A stretch of DNA of 64,000 nt from assembly GCF_900637515.1 (NCBI RefSeq), contig NZ_LR134375.1, positions 248,001-312,000 of the forward strand. Reading direction: 5' to 3'. A program made the position numbers and the translations under genes. Numbering within the stretch: the stretch's first letter is position 1; every line of letters begins with the position of its first letter. The notes under the pieces were generated by a model. It did not search any database. It worked only from the letters and a program-made list of their open reading frames with translations, and was not told where the DNA came from. Origin of the DNA: Veillonella dispar. GTDB taxonomy: Bacteria > Bacillota > Negativicutes > Veillonellales > Veillonellaceae. Below are positions 8,245-16,765 of the stretch, piece after piece.

Positions 8245-9285
8245 TTACCATAAACCAATCATATGTTGTGCAGCTAGGCTGACTGCTGTAATAGCAACCC
8301 AACAACAAGCACCTAATGCAAGAGCGGAGCCACCGGATTTTATCAATTTTACAATATTAGTATTAAGACCGATTGCAACCATTGCCATTGTAATAAAGTA
8401 CTTAGAAATAGTTTTGAATACGCTCAAGAATTGAATATCTACATTCGCATAGGATAAAGCTGTTGTAATGAGAGAACAAATTACAAAGTATAATACAAAT
8501 TTAGGGAAGATTTTAGCGATACTAACACTGCCGCCATCAGTTTGAGCAGCATTTTGTTTTGCTTTATATACTTGATAACTTGCTAAACCTAAACAGATAG
8601 GAATGATAGCGAGGGTACGTGTTAATTTAACGATTGTCGCATATTCTAGTACTTGTGTACCAGTACCTTTCATGCTATCCCATACGGCTGCTGTAGCTGT
8701 TACAGAGGATGTATCATTTACGGCTGTACCAGCGAATAGGCCAAAGCCCATATTGGAAAGACCAATAGCATCACCAAATGGAGGGAATACAAACGCTGCT
8801 ACTACATTGAAGAAGAATACAACGGAGATAGCTTGTGCAATATCTTGATCCTCTGCTTTGATGACTGGTGCAGCTGCAGCTATGGCAGAACCACCACAGA
8901 TGGAGGAGCCTACGCCGATAAGCACCGCTGTATTAGAATCGATATGAGTTAGGCGATAGATAACATAGGACACGATTAAGGATGTAGCGATGGTTGAAAT
9001 AATGACAGGTAATGAAATCCAACCTACATGTAAAATCTGTGTAATGTTTAAGCCAAAGCCCAATAAAATAACGGCCCATTGCAAAATCTTTTTAGATGTA
9101 AATCCAATGCCGGCACCAGTTTTTTCGCGCTTCCAAGATGTGAATACGGAGCCAATAATTATACCCAAGATGATAGCAAAGATTGGACTACCGATAAGGT
9201 GAAACTCTAGGCCTAATAGCCAACAAGGAATAGCGAGGACCGCGCAGAGCAGAATGCCTGGCAACGTTTTTTGATTGATACCCAT
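8245..9285 (-). CDS. YeiH/UPF0324 family putative anion exporter
   Basis: A 346-residue protein with about ten membrane segments. The GVGSSICGGSAIAAAAPVI motif and the FAGTAVNDTSSVTATA segment are diagnostic of the YeiH (UPF0324, PSE) family. The family has been annotated as putative sulfate exporters, and the real substrate remains uncertain. The start at 9285 follows a strong GGAGG at 9294-9298. The gene is divergent from a carbonic anhydrase gene across 342 bp, and a LysR regulator lies nearby; YeiH genes are often linked to LysR genes. Confidence 0.86.
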   Translation of the reverse strand: MGINQKTLPGILLCAVLAIPCWLLGLEFHLIGSPIFAIILGIIIGSVFTSWKREKTGAGIGFTSKKILQWAVILLGFGLNITQILHVGWISLPVIISTIATSLIVSYVIYRLTHIDSNTAVLIGVGSSICGGSAIAAAAPVIKAEDQDIAQAISVVFFFNVVAAFVFPPFGDAIGLSNMGFGLFAGTAVNDTSSVTATAAVWDSMKGTGTQVLEYATIVKLTRTLAIIPICLGLASYQVYKAKQNAAQTDGGSVSIAKIFPKFVLYFVICSLITTALSYANVDIQFLSVFKTISKYFITMAMVAIGLNTNIVKLIKSGGSALALGACCWVAITAVSLAAQHMIGLW

Positions 9286-9627
9286 AATAAAAACCTCCTT
9301 ACTGTACATACAGTTCACGTCATATGTGGTATCATGTGGCGTTTCTTTTCTATAGTTTTAATAGTACCACATTGGGGGAATTATAATCTACCATTAATGT
9401 AAGAAATATACAGTATATTCATTTTTATAAATATATAAGAGTGGAAGATATAATGAATGAATATTAATTATAAATATAGAATTAATATTAGTTTTATGGG
9501 TTTCTTGTGAAAGTTATAAGTTATAATAAATATTTATGAGTGATAAATTTCACTTGTTTTGTAGTGAATATATTGTATATAATGAATAGAATCTATTTTA
9601 TAGATAGAAATGTAAATGAGGTACCTT
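9286..9627. other. Divergent intergenic region, YeiH-type / carbonic anhydrase
   Basis: AT-rich and without an open frame of note. It must hold both promoters. One exact copy of the recurrent decamer TTGTGAAAGT lies at 9505-9514. Confidence 0.6.
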
Positions 9628-10173
9628 ATGATTGATATCAAAAAAATAATTGAAACTAATAAAGAATATGTGAAAAATCATCCTGAATTACCAAAGGCAG
9701 GACTAACAAGCCATCCTACAAAGAAAATGGGTATTGTAACATGTATGGATACGCGTTTAGTATGCATGCTTGAAGAGGCATTAGGTTTTAATCGTGGCGA
9801 AATTATCGTCATTAAAACAGCTGGTAATAGCGTAACACAACCTATCGATAATATCGTTCAAAGCTTGCTTGTTGCTACCTATGGTATGGGGATTGAAGAT
9901 GTATTAGTCATCGGCCATGAAAACTGCGGCATGATTGATTTCTCCGCTACAACATTTATGGAATCCATGAAAGAAAAAGGTATCAGTGAAGATGCAATCC
10001 GCATGATCGAACCAGGCCTTATTGATTGGATGGATCGATTCCATATCTCCGAAGATAATGTAATCTATACAGTTAACTTCTTACGTAATCATCCACTATT
10101 CCCGAAAGGAATGGGATTCTATGGTGGCATGATGGATCCTGATACAGGCGAATTCCGTTATATTGAGATTTAG
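9628..10173 (+). CDS. Beta-class carbonic anhydrase
   Basis: A 181-residue cytoplasmic enzyme that interconverts carbon dioxide and bicarbonate. The zinc ligands and active-site pair are all visible: C39-x-D41-x-R43 (CMDTR) and H97-x-x-C100 (HENC). The short length, without N-terminal extension, fits the small bacterial type. An anaerobe needs bicarbonate for carboxylation in propionate/succinate metabolism, which would suit this gene, although that link is inferred. ATG 9628 is chosen for the GAGG at 9618-9621. Confidence 0.92.
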   Translation: MIDIKKIIETNKEYVKNHPELPKAGLTSHPTKKMGIVTCMDTRLVCMLEEALGFNRGEIIVIKTAGNSVTQPIDNIVQSLLVATYGMGIEDVLVIGHENCGMIDFSATTFMESMKEKGISEDAIRMIEPGLIDWMDRFHISEDNVIYTVNFLRNHPLFPKGMGFYGGMMDPDTGEFRYIEI

Positions 10174-10216
10174 TGGTGGTCTCGATGGGGCCCCTCTACA
10201 TAACTACATTTAGGTA

Positions 10217-10252
10217 AAAAAGAGTGATGACTAAAGTCATCACTCTTTTTCT
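10217..10252 (+). terminator. Rho-independent terminator
   Basis: A 16-bp perfect inverted repeat, 10217-10232 with 10235-10250, ends in TTTTT downstream of the carbonic anhydrase gene. Confidence 0.92.
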
Positions 10253-10260
10253 TTTCCCCA

Positions 10261-10484
10261 ATAGCCAACCTATTATTAGCGTATTCAAAGTGGCGGTCTA
10301 TGACTCTATGGGACTAGTACGGAGATAATGTTATAAAAAGCAGTGTTCCTAAGCGAAGCGCGACTTAGTTTACTATGGAGCACGGAGGTTAGGGACACTA
10401 CTTTTTAATTAAAATGTAGAGATGCATATGGGCCCCATAGAGTCACAATAATGTAAACTTGAACGCTAATAATAGGTTGACTAT
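10261..10484. mobile_element. MITE-like palindromic element without coding capacity
   Basis: The ends are 21-bp inverted repeats with one mismatch (10261-10281 and 10464-10484; core CAACCTATTATTAGCG). Moving inward, GACTCTATGGG pairs with CCCATAGAGTC and AAAAAGCAGTGTTCCTAA pairs imperfectly with TTAGGGACACTACTTTTT. The whole 224 bp thus folds as a long interrupted hairpin. There is no open frame of note and no obvious target-site duplication. I infer a miniature inverted-repeat element; a structured RNA is the alternative. It fills most of the 408-bp gap before bioD. Confidence 0.6.
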
Positions 10485-10515
10485 ATATTCCGTTTGGCTG
10501 TATATTGTAATTAGA

Positions 10516-10545
10516 TTGTAAACTTACTCACATAAATTAGTTAAC
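10516..10545 (+). promoter_or_regulatory. Possible BirA-type operator upstream of bioD
   Basis: TTGTAAAC at 10516-10523 and GTTAAC at 10540-10545 are separated by 16 bases, close to the spacing and half-sites of Firmicute biotin operators. A related pair lies ahead of bioY (48833-48864). Weak evidence; no birA gene is in the window. Confidence 0.35.
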
Positions 10546-10581
10546 CTATGCGGCGTTAAGTATCGCTGAGAGGAGACATGT

Positions 10582-11334
10582 ATGAAGCAGTTAGGTATTT
10601 CTATAATTGGTACAGATACAGATGTAGGCAAGACGTTTGTGACAGGGCTGTTAGGGGCCATGGCTGTAGATGATGGTTTTGCGGTTGGTATGGTTAAACC
10701 AGTGTCCTCTAGTGCGGTACCTTTTCCTGAATGTGTAACGATGGATGAGGATAATTATAATGTGGATCTTGAAAGTAAGGATGCTACGCATTTGATGCGT
10801 TCTGCAGGCATTCCGGAATCTCGTCGTCATGAGGTTAATCCGTATGCTATCGCAGGTGATTTTTCTCCCCGCCTTGCTGCAGAGTTATCTGGTATAGAAA
10901 TCGATTATGATGGTGTAGTAGCTCATACATTAGATGTTGTTAATCGCTATGATCTAACCTTTGTAGAAGGTGCTGGTGGTATTACAACACCTCTTTACGG
11001 CGATAAAACATTCACGGATTTAATGAAAGATATTAAATTACCAGCCATCGTTGTAGCTGATGGACGATTGGGCTCCATTAACCGCGCGATTTTGACTTGT
11101 GAATACGCGAAGATGCATGGTATTGAGGTGAAAGCTATCATCGTAAATGATACAACGGCAGTAGATCCATTCTTATTGAAAACAAATGTAGAGGATATGG
11201 AACGATACACAGGTATTCCTGTAGTAGCTGTTGTACCGCCATACCAAGGGCCAGATATTCAAAAGGTTCAGCTTGGTTGGGCTCGATCCTTTGTGGATTC
11301 TAAGAAGGTATGGAATACAGTATTAGGTATATAG
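10582..11334 (+). CDS. bioD: ATP-dependent dethiobiotin synthetase
   Basis: A 250-residue enzyme that closes the ureido ring of 7,8-diaminopelargonate using carbon dioxide and ATP, the penultimate step of biotin synthesis. The P-loop GTDTDVGKT lies at residues 10-18, MVKPVSS follows at the substrate site, and VEGAGGITTPL is the conserved magnesium/substrate segment. It is followed after 120 bp by bioA, so the two steps are neighbours in reverse pathway order. AGGAG precedes ATG 10582. No bioB, bioF, bioC or bioH is seen in the window. Confidence 0.94.
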   Translation: MKQLGISIIGTDTDVGKTFVTGLLGAMAVDDGFAVGMVKPVSSSAVPFPECVTMDEDNYNVDLESKDATHLMRSAGIPESRRHEVNPYAIAGDFSPRLAAELSGIEIDYDGVVAHTLDVVNRYDLTFVEGAGGITTPLYGDKTFTDLMKDIKLPAIVVADGRLGSINRAILTCEYAKMHGIEVKAIIVNDTTAVDPFLLKTNVEDMERYTGIPVVAVVPPYQGPDIQKVQLGWARSFVDSKKVWNTVLGI

Positions 11335-11454
11335 TAGTTAGATATTGTAATTTAATTTAGACTAATTATTTATGGTAATAGACTGTTATAGTAATTGAGT
11401 ATTATAGGTATTGAGAGTTATAGTTTGTAGAATTTGTACGTATGAGGTGACGAA

Positions 11455-12843
11455 ATGGCAGAGAAACAGCTTTCACAAGCAGCACAGTGGGACCATGAGT
11501 TTGTATGGCATCCATTTACACAAATGCAAGATTGGTTAGCACAAGAACCAGTAGTAATCGAACGTGGTGAGGGGGTATACCTCATCGATGAGAACGGTAA
11601 AAAGTATTATGACGGCGTGTCCTCCTTATGGGTTAATATTCATGGACACAATCATCCTGTATTAAACCAAGCCTTGAAGGAACAAGTGGATAAGATTGCT
11701 CATAGCACATTGCTCGGTCTTGTAAGCCCGCCATCTGCACAGTTGTGTAAAGAATTGGTAGAGCTCGCGCCAGAAGGCTTAAATAAAGTATTCTTATCCG
11801 ATGATGGCAGTACGGCTATTGAAGTTGCTATCAAGATGGCCTACCAATATCGCCAACTTGTAGGACAAACAAAGAAAACTAAGTTCATTGCCCTTAATGC
11901 AGGCTATCACGGGGATACATTAGGCACCGTATCTGTAGGTGGTATTCAATTATTCCACCAAGTATTCCATAATTTATTATTCAAACCTTTGACATTGCCA
12001 AGCCCTGGTGTATATCGCGATGTAGCTGATCGAGAAAAAGCCTTTGAAGAGTCTTTGGCCGAATTAGAACGCATCCTCAACGAAGAGGGCGATGAAATCA
12101 CAGCTCTCGTTATGGAACCATTAGTACAAGCTGCAGCAGGTATGCTTGTTATGCCTCATGGCTATTTGAAACGGGTTCGTGAATTAACCACGAAACATGA
12201 CGTATTCCTCATTGTCGATGAAGTAGCCACAGGCTTTGGTCGTACAGGTAAATTCTTTGCCTGTGAACACGAAGGGGTAGCGCCAGACTTCATGACCTTG
12301 TCCAAAGGTATTACTGGAGGTTATATGCCTCTCGCTGCTACATTGACGACACAACGTGTATTCGATGCCTTCCTCGGTACATTTGAAGAAAAGAAAACCT
12401 TCTACCATGGCCACTCCTATACAGGGAATGCCTTGGCTTGTGCCGTCGCACTAGCTTCTTTACAAGTATTCCGCGATGAAAAGGTTATCGAAGGATTACC
12501 TAAGAAAATCGAGGCTTTCACCAATGCATTGAAGCCAATTGAAAACTTGAAACATGTTAAAGAGGTTCGTCAACGAGGCCTCATCGTAGGGATTGAACTT
12601 GAAAAAGATGTGGCTACTCATGAGGCGTATCGTCCAAATGATGCGGTAGGGGCTAAAGTGGCCATCCTTGCTCGTGAACAAGGCCTCATCTGCCGTCCAA
12701 TCGGTGATGTGGTAATCCTCATGCCGCCATTGGCGTCCACTGTGGAACAATTAGAGGATATGGTTCGCATTGTTGGTGAAAGTATCCAACGCGCTACTGA
12801 AGAAGAGGGAATCCTCGAAGACTTACGACCAATAATTCTATAA
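11455..12843 (+). CDS. bioA: Adenosylmethionine--8-amino-7-oxononanoate aminotransferase
   Basis: A 462-residue PLP-dependent class III aminotransferase that makes 7,8-diaminopelargonate for BioD. Visible family marks are WHPFTQMQDW near the N-terminus (residues about 19-28), SLWVNIHGHNHP, FIALNAGYHGDTLG, the PLP-aspartate segment VFLIVDEVATGFGRTG, and the lysine-bearing TLSKGITGGYMPLAAT. The W/HPFTQM start distinguishes BioA from ornithine-type aminotransferases. It is co-directional with bioD and ends before a terminator. GAGGTGACGAA precedes ATG 11455. Confidence 0.94.
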   Translation: MAEKQLSQAAQWDHEFVWHPFTQMQDWLAQEPVVIERGEGVYLIDENGKKYYDGVSSLWVNIHGHNHPVLNQALKEQVDKIAHSTLLGLVSPPSAQLCKELVELAPEGLNKVFLSDDGSTAIEVAIKMAYQYRQLVGQTKKTKFIALNAGYHGDTLGTVSVGGIQLFHQVFHNLLFKPLTLPSPGVYRDVADREKAFEESLAELERILNEEGDEITALVMEPLVQAAAGMLVMPHGYLKRVRELTTKHDVFLIVDEVATGFGRTGKFFACEHEGVAPDFMTLSKGITGGYMPLAATLTTQRVFDAFLGTFEEKKTFYHGHSYTGNALACAVALASLQVFRDEKVIEGLPKKIEAFTNALKPIENLKHVKEVRQRGLIVGIELEKDVATHEAYRPNDAVGAKVAILAREQGLICRPIGDVVILMPPLASTVEQLEDMVRIVGESIQRATEEEGILEDLRPIIL

Positions 12844-12886
12844 CAATTTACGGCTAAGTATTTTATAAAGATTTAAGGTAAACGTA

Positions 12887-12944
12887 AAAGCTATATATGT
12901 CATGATTCTACGGTTCTAGAGTCGTCGGCATATATAGCTTTTTA
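12887..12944 (+). terminator. Terminator after bioA
   Basis: A 13-bp inverted repeat, 12887-12899 with 12929-12941, encloses a second small stem and leads into TTTTTAT. Confidence 0.75.
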
Positions 12945-13059
12945 TATGTTTAGCGGATAATGTTTCGTTAAGTCTTTAAACTATAGACTATACATTGTGA
13001 AAATTCGATGATATTTTTGCATATCTATGATACTATATACGTATAAAGGAGGTCATCGT

Positions 13060-14400
13060 ATGGACATTTATGTAATTATGCAAGTTATTATTTTATTTGG
13101 TGCCATCTTCCTCGGCGTTCGTCTAGGTGGTATGGGCATCGGTTACGCTGGCGGCCTTGGTGTAGTGTTGTTAAGCCTCGGCATGGGGATGTTCCCAGGG
13201 CAGATTCCTTGGGATGTAATCCTCATCATCATGTCTGCTATCGCTGCTATTTGTGCTTTACAACTCGCTGGCGGTCTCGATTATTTGGTGCGTATTGCAG
13301 AAGGTATTTTGCGTAAAAATCCTAAGCATATCAACTACTTAGCACCAACAGTTACGTATTTCTTAACGCTATTGGCTGGTACAGGTCATACAGCATTTTC
13401 TATGATTCCTGTAATTGTAGAGGTGGCAAAAAGTGAAAATATTAAGCCATCTGTACCATTATCCATTGCCGTTGTAGCAAGCCAAATTGGTATTACAGCG
13501 AGCCCAGTATCTGCAGCAGTAGTTGCTATGAGTGGTTTCCTTGAACCATATGGTGTAAACTATCCAACATTGCTTGCCATCTGTATTTCTACAACATTCG
13601 TAGCGGTTATGATTACGGCATTTATCATGTCTACCTTTGCAAATAATGAATTGTCTTCCGATCCAGTTTACCAAGAACGTTTGGCAGCAGGTCATGTGGC
13701 TCCACCTCGTGAAAAGAGTGCTGATTTTCACTTGAAACCAGGTGCAAAAACTTCTGTATTGATTTTCTTGATTGGTATTATTTGTATCGTATTCTATGCA
13801 ACTGCTATCTCCAAGAACATTGGTCTTATTAAACCAGTTATTTTCGGTCGAAATGATGCCATCGTTGGTTTCATGATGGTAATTGCAGCGGCTATTACAT
13901 TCTTCTGTAAGATTGATACAGCACAACTTGTTAATACAAGCACATTTAAATCCGGTTTATCCGCATGTGTCTGCGTACTAGGCGTAGCATGGTTGGGCGA
14001 TACTTTCGTAAAAGGTCATATTCCTGAAATTAAAGCTCTTGCATCTAGCTTGGTAACAGCATATCCATTCCTATTAGCTGTAGCCTTCTTCTTTGCTAGT
14101 ACATTGTTGTATAGCCAAGCGGCGACTACGCAAGCGTTGGTACCAGCTGTAATTCTAGCTCTCGGTATTACTCCAGAAAACCCAGGATCCGTATACATTA
14201 TTATCGCATCCTTCGCAGCCGTATCTGCACTTTTTGTATTGCCTACATACCCAACACTCTTGGGGGCTGTACAAATGGACGATACCGGCTCAACACGAAT
14301 CGGTAAGCTTGTATTTAACCATCCGTTCTTTATCCCTGGCGTACTTGCCATCGCTATTTCAGTAGCACTTGGCTTTGTAGTAGCTCCATTGATGTTGTAA
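13060..14400 (+). CDS. Anaerobic C4-dicarboxylate transporter, DcuA/DcuB family
   Basis: A 446-residue, very hydrophobic protein of the Dcu family, which exchanges fumarate, malate or aspartate for succinate across the inner membrane. Length matches DcuB, and LLAGTGHTAFSMIPVI, SQIGITASPVSAAVVAMSG and QAATTQALVPAVI are family signatures. In a Veillonella-type fermenter it could move malate, fumarate or succinate. ATG 13060 has a perfect AAAGGAGGT ahead of it; the in-frame upstream start at 13027 would include that site in the coding region. DcuA and DcuB cannot be separated here. Confidence 0.9.
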   Translation: MDIYVIMQVIILFGAIFLGVRLGGMGIGYAGGLGVVLLSLGMGMFPGQIPWDVILIIMSAIAAICALQLAGGLDYLVRIAEGILRKNPKHINYLAPTVTYFLTLLAGTGHTAFSMIPVIVEVAKSENIKPSVPLSIAVVASQIGITASPVSAAVVAMSGFLEPYGVNYPTLLAICISTTFVAVMITAFIMSTFANNELSSDPVYQERLAAGHVAPPREKSADFHLKPGAKTSVLIFLIGIICIVFYATAISKNIGLIKPVIFGRNDAIVGFMMVIAAAITFFCKIDTAQLVNTSTFKSGLSACVCVLGVAWLGDTFVKGHIPEIKALASSLVTAYPFLLAVAFFFASTLLYSQAATTQALVPAVILALGITPENPGSVYIIIASFAAVSALFVLPTYPTLLGAVQMDDTGSTRIGKLVFNHPFFIPGVLAIAISVALGFVVAPLML

Positions 14401-14444
14401 TGGTGAAAGCTAATTAAGGCTAATACAAAAGATAATAAAATTAC

Positions 14445-14479
14445 AAAAGGACGTAACTCTTAAAGTTACGTCCTTTTTC
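14445..14479. terminator. Bidirectional terminator
   Basis: A 14-bp perfect inverted repeat, 14445-14458 with 14464-14477, lies between the convergent dcu and Fur-family genes, with A and T runs on the two sides. Confidence 0.9.
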
Positions 14480-14502
14480 TTGCATTTACTTATAGATTTT
14501 TA

Positions 14503-14910
14503 CTAGCCTTTATTCTTGCAGTTTTTACAGATCCCCGCAATTTCTAGATGATGTTCTGTCACCGTAAAGCCTGCATCTGTTAGTTCCTGTGGCATTTCTA
14601 CGACAGGACAGGTGTGAAGAGGAATCATGGCCCCACATTTAGTACATACTGCATAGTGACGATGCGTATGAGGAGTTATCTCATAATATGCCATATCGCT
14701 GCCCATGAGTGTTGTACGGGTAACAATATCTTTTGTTTCTAATAATTCAAGCGTACGGTAGATGGTAGACATCCATGTGGTGCTACCATCGCCTAATCGC
14801 TCTGCGATTTCCATAGCAGTAATCGGTTTATCTGTAGTTGTTAATACTGACCAAATGGCTTCGCGCTGTTTGGTCTTTTTTATGCCTTCAGGCCAATTTG
14901 TTGTATTCAT
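14503..14910 (-). CDS. Fur-family metalloregulator, probably Zur-like
   Basis: A 135-residue regulator with an N-terminal winged helix (TKQREAIWSVLTTTDKPITAMEIAERL, TIYRTLELLE), the metal-binding HTHRHYAVCTKCG segment, and two CxxC pairs (CTKC and CKNC) that form the structural zinc site. Fur, Zur and PerR look alike; Zur is favoured because a zinc-type ABC system lies directly upstream on the same strand. The ATG at 14910 gives the usual family length; a GTG at 14979 would add 23 residues without a ribosome site. The gene probably belongs to the znuCB transcription unit. Confidence 0.82.
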   Translation of the reverse strand: MNTTNWPEGIKKTKQREAIWSVLTTTDKPITAMEIAERLGDGSTTWMSTIYRTLELLETKDIVTRTTLMGSDMAYYEITPHTHRHYAVCTKCGAMIPLHTCPVVEMPQELTDAGFTVTEHHLEIAGICKNCKNKG

Positions 14911-15039
14911 AACGCTCTTTTGATTCTGTTTTAATACTAAATATGCTACACAAGTATAAGTAGATAATTTATTTTGCACAGGATAGCTGTCTTATTTTGC
15001 TAATAGAATAGCTATCTATATATTGATGATTATCTTTGT

Positions 15040-15858
15040 TTACTTGCTAAATTGCATACGGCGTAGGATGGTTCTGATGTTTTTGATAACTAATACTACG
15101 AGTAGTATTGCAACCGATGTAAGAGATACAAAACCACCTGGAGCTACGTTGAGATAATAGGATCCGAATAGGCCGATGACCATGGCTAGCAAACTAAATC
15201 CAATAGAACAGAGTAATGTGGTCCTAAATCCTTTTTCTAATTGTAATGCCGATGCTACAGGTAAGGCAATCATAGCACTTAATACGAGAACGCCGACGAT
15301 TTTAATAGAAATGGATACGGCTGCAGCCATTAAGATAGCAAAGATATAATTGATAAAATCAACCTTAACACCTGCTACGCGCGCGGCCTCTTCATCATAG
15401 GCGATGTAGAGGAGTGAGTTATATAAGAAATATAAGGTTAAAACAGATAGAATAGTTAGGGCTGCAATGCTAATCATATCTGTTGTGTTTACAGTCAAGA
15501 TGCTACCGAAGAAGAACACATTAGCATTAGCTTTCAACTTGCCTGAACTAATAAGGGTAATAGCGGTACCAATACTAAGTGACAAGATGATGGTTAGGAT
15601 CAAATCGAGATGGTGGGAGAAGTATTTTCGCAAGAACTCGATGAGGGCACCGCAGATAGCGGTAAAGATGAATGCTCCTAAGATAGGATTGGTATTTGTT
15701 AATAAGCCTAATGTAATACCTGCTAGCGATGCATGGCTCATGGTATCGCCAATCATACTAGAACGGCGTAGAACCATGAAAATACCGATGCATGGACAGA
15801 GTAGAGAAATGCAGATGGCTACGAAGAAGGCATTTTGCATGAAATCATAATTAAACAT
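15040..15858 (-). CDS. znuB: Zinc/manganese ABC transporter permease, ZnuB type
   Basis: A 272-residue inner membrane permease of the ABC-3 family with about seven or eight membrane segments. MFNYDFMQNAFFVAICISLLCPCIGIFMVLRRSSMIGD matches the N-terminus of the family in pieces, and the SHASLAG loop is the contact for the ATPase. It moves a divalent metal, zinc or manganese, delivered by the lipoprotein encoded at 16766. Start 15858 has AGGAGGTG upstream and overlaps the ATPase gene by eight bases. Metal identity is inferred from the whole locus. Confidence 0.87.
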   Translation of the reverse strand: MFNYDFMQNAFFVAICISLLCPCIGIFMVLRRSSMIGDTMSHASLAGITLGLLTNTNPILGAFIFTAICGALIEFLRKYFSHHLDLILTIILSLSIGTAITLISSGKLKANANVFFFGSILTVNTTDMISIAALTILSVLTLYFLYNSLLYIAYDEEAARVAGVKVDFINYIFAILMAAAVSISIKIVGVLVLSAMIALPVASALQLEKGFRTTLLCSIGFSLLAMVIGLFGSYYLNVAPGGFVSLTSVAILLVVLVIKNIRTILRRMQFSK

Positions 15859-16618
15859 GGTGCACCTCCTTAGTTGTAGTATCATCGGCCTGAGCCTGAG
15901 CCTGAGCCTGAGGTGTTACATCTGTAAAGCAAGCACAATTTTCGTGATCCATAGGATTGCGCCCTGTGCTGTGCATGATTTCACTAGCGTATTGTTCAGG
16001 AGAGCAAAGGTGACCTTGGCCATTTGCGATGTGGTAGATATTAGTTGAATTGGCTAGGGCCATTTCAAGGTTATGTTCTACGGAGATAATTGTAATGTGG
16101 TGTACTTGGTTTAACTCGCGCAAAAGGGCGTAGATGCCTTCTTGGCTTTTCCGGTCGATACCAGTAGATGGTTCATCGAGTATGATGAGGTCAGGGCTGC
16201 CGATGAGGGCACGCGCGATAGATACGCGTTGCGCTTGACCACCTGACAGTTTACTGATTAAACGGTCTTTGAACGCCGTCATATTGGTAAGCTCTAATAC
16301 GCGATCTACTTCATGCTTATCTTTAATCTTTAGTAATTTACGGTAGGAATCGAGGATTTCTTTTACCGTAATAGGGAAGCCTGCATGAGAAAAATCATTC
16401 TTCTGAGACACGTAGCGAATGTTGTTCGTATCTCGTTTGATAGAGCCTTTTACAGGTGTAAGGAATCCTAAAATGAGGCGTAGCAAGGTGCTTTTACCAC
16501 ACCCATTATCCCCAACAATGGATATATAATCACCACTGTGAATATGTAAGTTAAGGTCATTCAACACATAAGGTGGCTGACCTTGGTAGGAAAAATAAAG
16601 ATGTTCTATGGATAACAT
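15851..16618 (-). CDS. znuC: Zinc/manganese ABC transporter ATP-binding protein, ZnuC type
   Basis: A 255-residue ATPase with Walker A GDNGCGKST (about residues 36-44), the signature LSGGQAQRVSIARAL, Walker B LIILDEP and the switch histidine in ISVEHN. It powers the znuB permease. Near the C-terminus four hexanucleotide copies (CCTGAG on the plus strand, 15889-15912) encode a Gln-Ala dipeptide repeat, which can vary in copy number without breaking the frame. The end overlaps znuB by eight bases. The start at 16618 begins the conserved strand LSIEHLYFSY. Confidence 0.9.
   Translation of the reverse strand: MLSIEHLYFSYQGQPPYVLNDLNLHIHSGDYISIVGDNGCGKSTLLRLILGFLTPVKGSIKRDTNNIRYVSQKNDFSHAGFPITVKEILDSYRKLLKIKDKHEVDRVLELTNMTAFKDRLISKLSGGQAQRVSIARALIGSPDLIILDEPSTGIDRKSQEGIYALLRELNQVHHITIISVEHNLEMALANSTNIYHIANGQGHLCSPEQYASEIMHSTGRNPMDHENCACFTDVTPQAQAQAQADDTTTKEVHHV
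15889..15912. repeat. In-frame hexanucleotide repeat inside znuC
   Basis: Four perfect tandem copies of CCTGAG (plus strand) encode alternating Gln and Ala in the C-terminal tail of the ATPase. Changes in copy number would add or remove dipeptides without a frameshift. Confidence 0.95.
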
Positions 16619-16637
16619 ATAAAAACCACTTTTCTAA

Positions 16638-16705
16638 TTGACAAAATCTTGAGTAAGTTTATACTATAACTATATTACAAATGCAACTGAGTCGCAACTG
16701 CAACT
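16638..16705. promoter_or_regulatory. Overlapping divergent promoters of znuA and znuCB with GCAACT repeats
   Basis: Plus strand: TTGACA (16638-16643), 16 bases, TATACT (16660-16665), facing znuA. Minus strand: TTGCGA (complement of 16692-16697), 17 bases, TATAGT (complement of 16669-16674), facing znuCB. Three copies of GCAACT (16683-16688, 16694-16699, 16700-16705) overlie the expected znuA start point and the znuC -35 box. A repressor bound there could shut both promoters. The repeat is not a known Zur box to me. Confidence 0.6.
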
Positions 16706-16765
16706 AAAGAATGGTTACTATTCTATGAAAGCATAGCGATCAGGATTTCACAAAGGAGGACTACG

